Below are positions 39,785-49,887 of a DNA stretch of 64,000 nucleotides, piece after piece. This DNA comes from CAVSCD01 sp963726335. Lineage in GTDB: Bacteria; Acidobacteriota; Aminicenantia; Aminicenantales; UBA8522. The position numbers and the translations under genes were made by a program. Position 1 is the first letter of the stretch. Each line of letters opens with the position of its first letter. Location of the stretch: NCBI GenBank assembly GCA_963726335.1, contig CAVSCD010000002.1:124001-188000 (forward strand), given 5' to 3'. The notes beneath the pieces were generated by a model. That model was not told the DNA's origin. It worked only from the letters and a program-made list of their open reading frames with translations, and made no database searches.

Positions 39785-41174
39785 ATGGACATCACGCCCG
39801 CCCGAAAACCCGCGCCCGACAAATTCAAGCTCGAGCTCCCCCGGGTCCTCGGGTTCTGGGACGTCGTCTCGATCGTCATCGGCGGCGTCATCGGCTCCGG
39901 GATCTTCCTCGTTCCCGCGGACATCGCCCGGGGCGTCCGGGCGCCGCTGCTCATCTTCGCCGTCTGGATCATCGGCGGCCTGCTGAGCTACTTCGGGGCC
40001 CTGGCCTTCTCCGAGATGGGGGCGGCCTTGCCCAAGGCCGGCGGGATGTACAATTTCCTGAAGGAGGCTTACGGGCCGCTGCTCGCCTTCCTCTTCGGCT
40101 GGACGCTCTTCCTGGTGATCGACGCCGGCGCGGTCGCCACGCTGACCGTGGCCTTCGCCTCGAATTACCTCCCCTATTTCGTCGACATCTCCCCCTTCGG
40201 CCAGAAGCTGGTGGCCGCCGCCTTCATCCTGTTCCTGGTCGCCGTCAACTACGTCGGCGTCCGCTGGGGAGCGAACCTCCAGAATCTCCTGACCGTGATC
40301 AAGTTCGGCGCCCTGGCGGCCGTCTGCGTCATCGTCTTCATCTTCGCCAAGGACGGCAGCGCCGCGAACTGGGTGAACTCCCCTGCCGACCGGTTTGGGC
40401 GGCGGATTCCTCGGCAGCTTCGGCGTCGCCCTGGTCGCGTCCCTATGGGCCTACAAGGGCTGGGAGGGCGCGACGTACAGCGCCGGCGAGGTCAAGAACC
40501 CCGAGCGCAACCTGCCGGGCGGGCTGCTTGTCGGCACCATGACCTGCATCGTCATCTACATCATCACGAACATGGCCTATCTCTATGTCTTCCCCGCCGC
40601 CCGGGTCGCCGAGTCGCCGCGGATCGCGAGCGAGGTCATGAACGTCGTCGTCGGTCCGGTCGGCGCCTCGATCATCTCCGTCATCATCTTGTTTTCGATC
40701 ATGGGCGCCACCAACCAGAACATGCTCTGCTCGCCGCGCGTCTATTTCGCCATGGCCCGGGACGGCCTCTTCTTCAAGAAGATCGCCGAGGCTCATCCCC
40801 GGTTCCGGACGCCGCATCTCGCCATCATCGCCCTGGGCGTCTGGGCCCTGGTCCTGACGCTCCTCCTCGAGACCTTCCAGGCGCTGTTCACCTATGTGGT
40901 TTTCGGCCAGTGGATCTTCTTCGGGCTGACCGTGGCGGCGGTGATCGTCCTCAGGAAGAAGCGGCCGGACCTGCCGCGGCCTTACAAGACTCTGGGCTAC
41001 CCGGTGACGCCGGTCATCTTCATTCTGGCGGCCCTGTACATCTCGGTCAGCAGCCTGGTCAACCAGTTCAAAGAGACGGTCTTCGGCTTGGGCATCATCC
41101 TGCTGGGCGTACCGGCGTATCTCTACTGGAAATCGAGAACCCCCCAGGCGGAAGGCAAGACGCCCGGAGTTTAG
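39785..41174 (+). CDS. APC-superfamily amino acid permease, one frameshift
   Basis: About 463 residues and 12 helices. SGIF signature region VVSIVIGGVIGSGIFLVPAD, then ALPKAGGMYNFLKEAYGPL; after a frame change at about 40398, GSFGVALVASLWAYKGWEGA, YSAGEVKNPERNLPGGLLVG, SIMGATNQNMLCSPRVYFAM, RFRTPHLAIIALGVWALVLT. The joined reading NSPADRFGGGFLGSF restores a typical loop. APC transporters exchange or import amino acids; substrate unknown. AAGGAG precedes the start, and the end is 6 bases from the next gene. Confidence 0.83.
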
Positions 41175-41180
41175 GAAGGC

Positions 41181-42800
41181 ATGCCCTCGCAGCCGCCCGA
41201 AGCGAGCCGGCCGCGTGAAAGGAACAGCCTCCGGTTCATTCTCCTTCTGAGCGTCGCCCTCAACGTGACGGCGCTGTGGTGGGGACTGCCCGCTCACTCC
41301 ACCTGGGCGGCGGACGAGATCCAGCCTTCGCACGTCGTGGGAGGCCTGGAACGTGGCTTCTCCGGCGGCTGGCACGAAAAGTATCCACCCCTCCATTATT
41401 ATCTGCTGACCGCGGCGTATTCCCCGGCTCTACTCCTCGATAAGATCGGCGTCCTGGATATAAGGAACCTGACCGGATACACTCTGCTGATTGTCATCGG
41501 CCGGCTTCTGAGCCTGGCCATGGCCGCCGGCTGCGTCGTTCTCGTTGACAAGTGCGGACGGGAAATGCTCGACCGGCGGGCAGCGTCAATGGCCGCGCTC
41601 ATCACCGCCCTCATCACGCCGTTTGTCTACTACGCCAAGACGGCCAACCTCGACGTGCCCTATCTTTTCTGGTTCCTGGCGTCGCTCTATTTCTATCTTC
41701 GGGTTCGCGCGTCGGGCCGGACGCGTGACTATCTTTTCTTCGCCCTGGCCGCGGTCTTCGCGGTCTGCACCAAGGACCAGGCGGCCGCCCTGTACGGACC
41801 GGCGCCCCTGCTGATGCTCTGGGCGACCCGCCGAACCGACCGCCGGGCCGGGCGGAGCCGGTCATGGCTTCGGACCCTTCTCGATCGCCGCCATGTCTTG
41901 GCGGGCGCCGCCGCCGTCACGGCGTTTCTGCTGATCCAAAACGTCCTCTTCAATTGGACCGGGTTCCTCAGCCACATGCGGCTGATCCTCGGGGTGGGCG
42001 GGCTAGGGTATCAGATGGTCCCGGCCGGCGCGGCCGGACAATGGCGGCTTTTCATCTTGACCGTCCGCGAGCTGGCCTTTTGTCTGACTTGGCCTCTGCT
42101 GCTCATCTGCGCGGGCGGGATCTATATTGCCCTCCGGAAGCGCCCCCGGAATCCTGCCCTGCTGGCCCTTGCCCTCTTCGGGTTCTCCTATTACGTTTTC
42201 TATATCGCGATCATCCGTTACAATTATGACCGCTTCAACCTCCCGCTCTGCGTCCTCTTATCGTTTTTCGGCGGACAGGCCGTCTCCGAGGCGTTGGCCA
42301 GGCAGCCGGCCCGGCTGCCGAAGATCCTGGCCGGCGCGGCGTTCGTCTTCGCTTTCGTCTGCGCCTTATCCGTGGACCTGCTGATGCTCAAGGACGGCCG
42401 CTACCGCGTCGAGAGGTGGATGAAGGAATATATCCCGGCAAACGCCGTGATCCGCGTCCCCGAGCCGCTGGAGTATCTTCCCCGCCTGGAAGGCTACAGC
42501 TATCACTATCTGACGCCTTACCTCCCCGACTTCAGGGAAAAACCCAAGCCCGAGTATATCGTTCTCTCCACGATCCACAGCAACCGCCACGATCCGGACA
42601 CTCCGGAAGCCCGCTTTTACGCCAGGTTCATGGAGGTGCCGCCGGGGTATCGGCTCATCCTCAGGCACCGGACCCGCTTCCCCTGGCTCCCCCTGGATTT
42701 CGGAAGTGTTCCCAGCAATCTGGACAAGATCAACCCCGAGATCCTTATTTACAAGAAACACAAGGAGATCGAAGGCGCCGGCGGGAGCCTCAGCCGATAA
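41181..42800 (+). CDS. GT39-like membrane glycosyltransferase
   Basis: 539 residues, multi-pass. Features: first helix (LRFILLLSVALNVTALWW), an acidic motif in the first loop (TWAADEIQPSHV), HEKYPPLHYYLLTAAYSP (the 'hppl.y.l' block of GT-C PMT-like enzymes), FVYYAKTANLDVPYLFWFLA and CTKDQAAALYGPAPLLML. A small soluble C-terminal domain follows the last helix. Acts at the outer face of the membrane using a polyprenyl-linked sugar in known relatives. Starts 6 bases after the permease stop; its last bases overlap the convergent lutC. Confidence 0.78.
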   Translation: MPSQPPEASRPRERNSLRFILLLSVALNVTALWWGLPAHSTWAADEIQPSHVVGGLERGFSGGWHEKYPPLHYYLLTAAYSPALLLDKIGVLDIRNLTGYTLLIVIGRLLSLAMAAGCVVLVDKCGREMLDRRAASMAALITALITPFVYYAKTANLDVPYLFWFLASLYFYLRVRASGRTRDYLFFALAAVFAVCTKDQAAALYGPAPLLMLWATRRTDRRAGRSRSWLRTLLDRRHVLAGAAAVTAFLLIQNVLFNWTGFLSHMRLILGVGGLGYQMVPAGAAGQWRLFILTVRELAFCLTWPLLLICAGGIYIALRKRPRNPALLALALFGFSYYVFYIAIIRYNYDRFNLPLCVLLSFFGGQAVSEALARQPARLPKILAGAAFVFAFVCALSVDLLMLKDGRYRVERWMKEYIPANAVIRVPEPLEYLPRLEGYSYHYLTPYLPDFREKPKPEYIVLSTIHSNRHDPDTPEARFYARFMEVPPGYRLILRHRTRFPWLPLDFGSVPSNLDKINPEILIYKKHKEIEGAGGSLSR

Positions 42801-43416
42801 CGATCACGACGAGCGACCTGGCGCCGTGGGCGCCGATGACCAGGCACTGCTCGATGTCCGCGGTCTTCGACGGGCCGGAAATAAAATACCCGCTGCGGAC
42901 GGGGGCGAAATCGATCCGGGCATAGGCGCTCTCCATGTCCGGCACGATGTCTTTCCCCTCGACGACCAGCACCAGGCTTTCGGCCAGGAAAAGAAGCCCG
43001 CGGTGCCTGAGGGACGAAGCATCCACCCAGACCGCGCCGTTCTCGGCGACGCCGAGCTTGCCGTTGACCACGGCCAGCCGGACGTCCCTGCAGTCACGGA
43101 CGTCGGCCGCGCCCTCGGCGTCGAAATGGCCCGGAGCCAGGTCCTTGACGTATGAGCAGACCGGCCCCGGCGCGCGCATCAGCTCGGATCCGGCGAGCCT
43201 TTCTTTTGCCGCAGCCCGGTCGGTGACAAACCAGCACTCACCGCCGACGGACTCGAGCACGGCCTGGAAAGCCCGACGAAGGTCGCCCAGTCCGGTGTGC
43301 GGGTGCGAATAGGACGGATAGGACGTGTCGCCGGCGACGGCGAGCCCCCGGAGCCGCTCCAGGATGAGCCCTTTGGCCGTCTTGGCGCCGTCTTGATCTG
43401 TTTTCATCCTGGTCAT
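42790..43416 (-). CDS. lutC: LUD-domain protein LutC (lactate utilisation)
   Basis: 208 residues covering a LUD (LutC/YkgG) domain: FQAVLESVGGECWFVTDRAA, VVNGKLGVAENGAVWVDASS (the 'taDaaia.tGs' type region), LRHRGLLFLAESLVLVVEGK and SGYFISGPSKTADIEQCLVI (the C-terminal 'GPS.TaDIE' signature). Third member of the L-lactate dehydrogenase-type iron-sulfur complex LutABC. Its ATG forms an ATGA overlap with the reconstructed lutB stop at 43413-43415. Confidence 0.88.
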   Translation of the reverse strand: MTRMKTDQDGAKTAKGLILERLRGLAVAGDTSYPSYSHPHTGLGDLRRAFQAVLESVGGECWFVTDRAAAKERLAGSELMRAPGPVCSYVKDLAPGHFDAEGAADVRDCRDVRLAVVNGKLGVAENGAVWVDASSLRHRGLLFLAESLVLVVEGKDIVPDMESAYARIDFAPVRSGYFISGPSKTADIEQCLVIGAHGARSLVVIVIG

Positions 43417-44803
43417 TCCTCGCCCGGGGCCTGTCCCCGTCCCGGCGATAGCGCCTGTATTGCGCCCGGAAGCTCCGGGCGGGCATCCGCGGCAGGTCGC
43501 GCGTCTTCCCCCAAATGGTCAGCCTGTTGTTGTAGAGAAACCGGGGAGTGATCCGGAGGGCCCGCCGGCCCAGCGCGCCGGCCGCCGCGAACAGCCGCGT
43601 TCTCCTCATGACCGCGGTCGCCGCCTTGAGGACAGCCGACTTCACTTTACCCAGGTGGCCCGCTTCGACGATTTCGTTCCGCCAGAGGACGATCTGGCGG
43701 TGGATGTCGATCTTGACCGGGCAGACCGCCGAGCACGACCCGCACAGGCTGCTGGCGAAGGGCAGGTCCTTGTACTTTTTGATATCCTTGTGCGGCGCCA
43801 GGATCGTGCCGATCGGCCCCGGGATGACATAGTTGTAGGTGTGCCCGCCGCTCCGGCGAAAGACGGGGCAGGTGTTGAGGCAGGCTGCGCAGCGCAGGCA
43901 GAAGGCCGCCTTGTGGAACTTCGCCGACCTGAGGATATCGCTCCGGCCGTTATCGACGATGACGATATGGAGCTCCTGGCCCGGCCGCGGTCCGAGCAGA
44001 TGCGAGGTGTAGGCCGTGACCGGCTGTCCGGTGGCCGACCGCGCCAGCAGGCGGGTGAAGACGGCCAGGTCGCGCGACCGCGGGATGAGCTTCTCGACGC
44101 CCATCACCGCGATGTGGAGGTCCGGGAGCGAGGTCACGAGGTCGGCGTTGCCCTCGTTCGTGCAGATGACGATGGCGCCGGTCTCGGCGACGGCGAAGTT
44201 CACGCCCGAAAGCCCGGCCGGGGCGGCCAGGAACTTCTCCCTGAGGTGGGCACGGGCGGCCCGGGCGAGGGCCGTCGGGTCGGACTCCCCCGCCGCCGTG
44301 CCCAAGTACCGGTGGAAAATTTCCCCGACCTCCTCCTTCTTCTTATGGATGGCCGGCATGACGATGTGGCTCGGCCGCTCCTTGGCGAACTGGATGATCC
44401 GCTCGCCCAGGTCAGTCTCGACGACCTCCACGCCGTTTGCCTCAAGGAAGTCGTTGAGGCCGCACTCCTCGGTCAGCATCGACTTGCTCTTGGCCAGGAG
44501 CCGAGCGCCCTTGGCTTTCAAGATATCCAGGACGATCCGGTTGTGCTCGCCGGCGTCGACGGCGTAATGGACGACGGCCCCCCGGGCGGCGGCGTTCTTT
44601 TCGAATTCCTCGAGGTACGCGGGCAGGTTGGCCAGCGCGTGGCGCTTGATGGCGTGCGCCGTATCCCGGAGCTCCTCCCAGCCGGGGACGGCCCGGGCGA
44701 GCCGGTCGCGCTTCTCGCGGACGAACCACAGGGCTTGGTCGTGCCAGCGCGCCCGCTCGACGTCCTTCAGGAACACGGCGGCCTGCGCGGCGTGGCTCTT
44801 CAT
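43413..44803 (-). CDS. lutB: LutB iron-sulfur LUD protein (lactate utilisation)
   Basis: About 463 residues from the ATG at 44803, which overlaps the lutA stop (ATGA). LUD domain: SKSMLTEECGLNDFLEANGV, GERIIQFAKERPSHIVMPAI, GAIVICTNEGNADLVTSLPD. Ferredoxin-type motifs CLRCAACLNTCP and CGSCSAVCPV bind two 4Fe-4S clusters. A C-terminal DUF3390-like tail follows (LFAAAGALGRRALRITPRFL). As sequenced the frame runs past lutC's start to 43238 with junk residues; one indel near 43435 would give the ending 'PGEE' and a TGA overlapping the lutC ATG, the normal layout. I give that end. Confidence 0.85.
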
Positions 44804-45586
44804 GCGGACGCCTCGTCCAGAACCTCGGCGACGTGCATCACCCGCAGCGGCTTTTTCTGCCGACGGATGAGGCCCTCGAGGTGCATCAGGCAGCTCACGT
44901 CGTAGCTGGCGATGATCTCGGCGCCGGCCCGCTCGTGGTCCCGTAGCCTGTCCATCCCCATGACGCTCGAGACGGCCGGCTCGAACACCGAAAACGTGCC
45001 GCCGAACCCGCAGCACTCGTCCGACCGGCTCAGCGTGACGAGTTCCAACCCGCCGAGCGATCCCAGGAGCTTCACGACCTTGCCCGTCCGGCCGGTCACG
45101 GCCAGTTCGCTCGGCACTCCCAGCCCGAGACCGCGGAGCCCGTGGCAGCTCTGATGGAGGCCGACCTTGTGGGGGAAGTTCCCCTGCCAAGTCTCGATTC
45201 CCAGGACATCGACAATGAACTCGCACAGCTCGTAGGTTCGCGTCACCAGGCGCCGGAGATCGGGGGCGTCTTTATCGTCCTCGAGAAGAAGGTCATAGTA
45301 TTCGCGGATCATGCCGGTGCAGCTTCCCGACGGACAGACGACATAGTCATAGCCGCGGAAAGTCTTCAGGACCTTCCGGGCGAGCTTGGCCGCGTCCCGG
45401 AAACAGCCGGAGTTGAACATCGGCTGGCCGCAGCAGGTCTGGTCCGCGGGGATATTCGAATCCCACGCCGAGCCTGTCGAGGACCCGGACGGCGGCCATG
45501 CCGACATGGGGATAGGCCTGGTCGATGTAGCAGGGGATGAAGAGTCCGACCCTGCCGAGATTCCGCGCCGCCCTCGCTTTCTCCAC
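44800..45586 (-). CDS. lutA: LutA cysteine-rich (CCG-domain) protein, one frameshift
   Basis: About 262 residues. Probable GTG start at 45586, 9 bases after the peptidase stop. First part: GRVGLFIPCYIDQAYPHVGM and VRVLDRLGVGFEYP; after a frame change near 45465 the rest reads ADQTCCGQPMFNSGCFRDAA, YVVCPSGSCTGMIREYYD, HQSCHGLRGLGLG, SDECCGFGGTFSV. These are the paired CCG motifs of LutA/GlpC-type proteins that bind clusters and pass electrons from lactate or glycolate. Start of the lutABC operon; the short gap to the M28 gene suggests readthrough. Confidence 0.85.
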
Positions 45587-45594
45587 GAGGGCCT

Positions 45595-47770
45595 CTATTT
45601 GATCTCCACCAGCCCCGCGAGCTTCAGGATCTGGAGAGTGTTCATGACGTGCTCGAGGTTCGCTTTCCGGGTGAACTGCGCGTCCAGCATGGTCTTGATG
45701 TCGAGGGCCGAGTGCGCGCCGTTGATCAGGCAATGGAGCTCGGGCGTCATGCCCATGAAGTCCATGCCGCCCGCCCCGAAAGCGCCTTGCGGGTACTTGG
45801 CCTTTTGTTCCTTGGGCACCGCGGTGATGAATTTATTGTATCCCCGATAGCCCGCCGATCTGATCTTGGCCGTCGGCCGGGGAATGAGCTTGGCCGCCTT
45901 CTTTCTCGAGCTCGGACAGGACGATGATCGCGGGTGTAGTCCCGAGTCTGGCGGCCGTCGCCTCCATGTGAGCCTGGAGCGCGGCCAGATGCGCCGCGGC
46001 CACCGCCTCGACCGTCTTCTTCATCTTCCCGACATAGGCGCCGACCCGGACTTTGTCCGCCGCCAGCTCGATGGTGCTGTCGAGCGTGTCTTTTTCGTTG
46101 ATCAGGGCCGCCTCGACATAGACCCGCGCCGTCCCGTAAGCCTCGGCGAGCGTCTCCGTCTTGGCCGCGTTGAGCTGCTCCAGCCCGACCGTGAACTGGT
46201 GGCCGAGCCGCCGCGTGCCGTTCGCCGCCGTCTCGGCCGCGATCCGGATGGCCAGCTGGTCATCCGCGGAGGCCACGGTGTAGGCGGCCGCCGCGCCGAT
46301 CGCCGCCACCCTTTTGAGCTGGGTGGGGTCGGATTTATCGGCCAGATCGCCCGACAGGTGGTACCAGGGGTCCGGCCAGGCGATGATCATCACTCCCGGG
46401 ACGCCCACGCCCCAGTCGTTAAAGACCTCGTGGTCGGAGGCCCCGTAGTGGGTCTCGATCGAATAATAGAACGGCTCATCGGCGCCGAAAGGGGCCACGA
46501 TCCGGCGCGGGACGGGATAACCCGACGTTCGGTTCTGGATCCGCTCGCGGTTGCCCTCGCCCACATAACGGTAAAAGTTTTCCAGCACGTCGTTGATGTA
46601 GTGGGGGTTCCCGTAGGTCGTCCGCATGAGGCAGGTGAAAGCCTGGCACTTCGTCAGCCACTCGCCGACCATGTCCATATTGATGTTGCAGAGCGTCTTT
46701 TCCATGATCGCCTGGTTGGCCTGGACCCAGCGGCCGATCCCCGAGAACTCGGGCCCCCAGATGAACCGGATCGACCGCTTGGGTTTGGGCAGGCGGCCGT
46801 CGGAGATCAGGGACTGGAGGACTCGCGCCACTTCGAGAATTCCGGCGCTGCCGGAGATGTTGTCATTGGCGCCCTGTTTGGAGATCCCCTCGAAAAGGTG
46901 GGCCGAGAAGATAATCTCGCCCGCGCCGGGGTCGCTTCCCGGGATCAAGGCGATGACATTCTCCATGTCGTAGGGAAGGACCTTGGTCTCGACCTTGGCG
47001 TCGACCGTGATCTTTTGGCCCGAGAGGAGCCGGCGCTTGAGAAAATCGCCCTCGCGGCCGGGGAGGCTGAACCCGAACTTCGGCTTGGGGGGAGCGGCGG
47101 ACGGCTTTGCCGCCGGCGGGTCCGGATCGCCGGGCAGGCCCGGGAACGACCTGAGCCCGATGCTGTTCCAGGGCATCTCGAAGGCGTCGGCGCCGGCGCG
47201 GCCCGTGCCGACGGTGATCACGCCCAGCGCCCCTTGCCGTTGGCAGGCTTCGCCGTGGACGGAGCCCATGCTCCCCTCGGTGACGACGATCTTGCCTTCG
47301 ACGTTCGCCGCCTTGATCTCCGCGGGGGTGCCGCGCCCGACCCAGACGAGCTCTCCCGTCACGTCGGCCGAGGAGCTGCCGAAGGCCAGCATGGGGACGT
47401 TGTCGTCATAGGAAGCGAGCTTCTGGCGGATGGGCTTGACCTCCCAGAGGTCACCTTTGAGCGCCAGCCAGCCGTCGCCGCCGGGATAGGTGACGATCTC
47501 CGCGTTCGTCAGCCCGTAAGCCTTGAGCTGGTCAAGGACGTACCGGGTTTCGAAAAAGTTGCCCTTGAACTCTTCGTCCGTCCGCGGCCGGTTGTAGGAG
47601 TTGATGGTGGCGATCGTGCGCCAGGCCGTCTCCCCCGAGGCCTCGCCGACGATCAGGTCCATCTGTTCCTGGGGCAGGAACGTCCAGTACAGCCAGGGCG
47701 AATACTGGGCTTGCGCCGCGCCGCAAACGACGGCGGCCAGCGCGGCCAACACTATGAGATAACGCTTCAT
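45595..47770 (-). CDS. Secreted M28-family metallopeptidase with C-terminal winged-helix-like domain, one frameshift
   Basis: About 725 residues from the ATG at 47770 (GAGGAG upstream; signal peptide YLIVLAALAAVVCGAAQA). A PA-domain-like insert lies near 110-230. Zinc ligands of the M28 peptidase are in place: IIFSAHLFEG, GANDNISGSAG, FIWGPEFSGIG, INMDMVGEWL, HYGASDHEVF. As sequenced, the frame ends at 45833, but an indel near 45897 lets the gene continue in the next frame (AKLIPRPTAKIRSAGYRGYN...) through the short frame that ends at 45595. The last 55 residues (HCLINGAHSALDIKTMLDAQ, LQILKLAGLVEIK) look like a winged helix. Aminopeptidase-type activity on extracellular peptides is expected. 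Confidence 0.83.
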
Positions 47771-47859
47771 GGGTCGACTCCTCGAATCAGGCAATCCCGG
47801 AGTGAGCCTATACCAAGAGCGAAGCGTGGTCAACCCGGGGGACGGGTTTTCGGCGAAGG

Positions 47860-49271
47860 TTAGAAAGCCGCCGAGATCTGGTCTTTCCCGCTCTGCTTGG
47901 CCGCGTAAAGCCTCAGGTCGGAGCTGTGGATAAGCTCCTCCACTCGGGCGGCATCGGAGGGATAGCTGGCCACCCCCATGCTGACCGTGATCCGTGGGGG
48001 GGAGCGGCGGATTTCCGGGCAAATTCGTGAGTCTTGATGGCCCTGTCGATCCGCTGGGCGGTCATCACGCCTCCCTGGCGGTCCGAATACGGCAGGACGA
48101 CGGCGAACTCGTCTCCCCCGTAGCGCGCCACCAGGTCCACGTCGCGGACCGACCGCTTGATGAGATTGGCCAGCTCCTTGAGGATCGCATCCCCGACGGT
48201 ATGGCCGTGGGAATCATTGTAGTTTTTGAAATTGTCGATATCGACCATGATCAGGCTGACCGGATAGTTTTGTCGGGTGGATTTCCTGAGCTCGAGGTCG
48301 AGGAATTTCTTCAGGTAGCCGTGATTGTAGACACCCGTCAGCCAGTCGATGATCGAGGAATTCACGGCGGCTTGGTAATGGGTGCGCAGCTTGTCGTGCT
48401 GCCGCTTTTTTTCGAGAAGGACCTTGACCCTGGCCTGGAGCTCGCGGCCGATGATCGGCTTGACCAGGAAATCGTCCGTGTCCAGCTCGATGCACTTGAC
48501 CTTGCTGTCCATGTCGTCCAGGCAAGTGATGACGATGATCGGCGTGCCCCGGCCGGCTTCGGATTCCCTGACTTGACGGCAGACTTCGAACCCGTCCATG
48601 TCGGGAAGCACGAGGTCGAGTAGGATCAGGTCCACTTTGCCGGCATCGGCCAGCTTGACCGCCTCGCGCCCGCTCGCCGTGCGCTTGATGCGCAACGGGA
48701 TGTCCTTGAGAAAATGGCGCACCAGCTTGACGTCCCCTTCGTTGTCCTCGACCAGCAGGACGAGCGGCGACGCCTCCGGCACCTCTTCGCCGGTCTCTTC
48801 TCCGTCCTGGCGCAGGATGAGCGACCGCTGGGAACGGTCGCGGATGGCGACTTGGTCCCGGTATTCCTTGAGGGCGATCATCGAGTTGACCCGGGCCAGG
48901 AGCTCGGGCCGCTTGACGGGCTTGAAGATGAAGTCCTCGGCCCCGGCCTCCAGGCTGGCCTGCTTGTTCTCCGGGTCGTCCATGGCCGTGACCAAAATGA
49001 TGGGGATATCGCGGGTCCGGGGGTCCGATTTGAGCCGCCGGGTCGCTTCGAAACCGTTCATCTCGGGCATCATGATGTCCATCAGGATCACGTCGGGGAG
49101 CTCCGCGAACGCGAGTTCCAAGGCCTCCTGGCCGTCCGAGGCCCGGATCATCTGGAAGAGCCCATCCGCCAGCATCCTGTGGAAAAGCGCGATCGTCACC
49201 GGTGAATCGTCAACGATCAGGACCTTTCTCCGGAAGGGCTCGGGGCCAACCTGCGGTTTACTCAACGCCAT
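47860..49271 (-). CDS. Response regulator with two receiver domains and GGDEF diguanylate cyclase (PleD-like)
   Basis: About 470 residues. REC1 (KVLIVDDSPVTIALFHRML, VILMDIMMPEMNGFEA), REC2 (VLLVEDNEGDVKLV, LILLDLVLPDMDGFEV), then a GGDEF domain (DWLTGVYNHGYLKKFL, LIMVDIDNFKNYNDSHGHTV, VARYGGDEFAVVLPYS). The active site GGDEF is intact, and RDVD lies exactly five residues upstream, the RxxD inhibitory site for product feedback. A G7 run at 47996-48002 shifts the frame; the restored end reads ITVSMGVASYPSDAARVEE to KDQISAAF at 47860. It makes cyclic di-GMP upon phosphorylation. GAGGAGAG precedes the ATG. Confidence 0.87.
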
Positions 49272-49444
49272 TGCGTACTCTCCTCGGATCTGCCCGGCGG
49301 GCGGCGAGTCCTCCGGCCCGTCGCCTGGCGGTCAGACGCCTGGCGTTCCGGCCCGGGGGCAAGATTCAGGTCCGCCCGCTGACACTTTCGGATATTCGGC
49401 TTCGGCGGTCAATCATCGTTCAGGAGGAACCGGGAGGTGATATT

Positions 49445-49855
49445 TTAAGAGAAAGTCTCTTCGAGCCAGGCGCGGATCTCTTCGCGCGTCGTGCGGAAAC
49501 AGGCCAGGACCTCCTCGTCCGTTCCCGTGCAGGCCGCCGGGTCGGCGAAGGCATGGGGGAGATATTCTTTTCCGCCGGGGAAGAACGGACAGCCGGTCTG
49601 GGAGTCGTCGCAGACCATCACGACATAGTCGAACGGCTGGTCCATGAATTCATCGATGCTTTTCGACCGGTGGCTCGAGATGTCGATCCCGGTCTCGGCC
49701 ATGACCTTGATGGCCGCGGGATGCACCCCCGTGGGCTCGATGCCGCCGCTGACGGCCTGGAACCGGTCCGCGTACAGCGCGTTGACGAAGCCCTCGGCCA
49801 TCTGCGACCGCGCCGAATTGTGAACGCAAATAAAGAGGATTCGCTTTTTATCCAT
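49445..49855 (-). CDS. arsC: Thioredoxin-coupled arsenate reductase
   Basis: 136 residues from the ATG at 49855 (AAGGAGATCGGTC upstream). Low-molecular-weight phosphatase fold with the P-loop FICVHNSARSQMAEG (Cys10) and the redox pair Cys82 and Cys89 in VCDDSQTGCPFF, the same spacing as Staphylococcus aureus pI258 ArsC. Such enzymes reduce arsenate to arsenite and are re-reduced by thioredoxin, which fits the two thioredoxin-fold genes in the same operon. Last gene of the arsenic operon, 33 bases after the ACR3 stop. Confidence 0.9.
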   Translation of the reverse strand: MDKKRILFICVHNSARSQMAEGFVNALYADRFQAVSGGIEPTGVHPAAIKVMAETGIDISSHRSKSIDEFMDQPFDYVVMVCDDSQTGCPFFPGGKEYLPHAFADPAACTGTDEEVLACFRTTREEIRAWLEETFS

Positions 49856-49887
49856 GACCGATCTCCTTGTCTCGATGATTTTGTCCA

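Noticed and set aside
43238..43412. C-terminal extension of LutB into lutC
   Set aside because: The added residues are Arg-rich shadow sequence; a one-base change gives the usual TGA/ATG overlap with lutC.
43460..44905. 481-codon plus-strand frame opposite lutB
   Set aside because: lutB shows two ferredoxin motifs and LUD blocks; the opposite frame shows none.
45595..45819. Separate 74-residue gene
   Set aside because: Its sequence continues smoothly from the M28 peptidase after one frame change near 45897, so it is that gene's C-terminus.
45866..47863. 665-codon plus-strand frame opposite the M28 peptidase
   Set aside because: Shadow of a gene with all M28 zinc ligands; no motif of its own.
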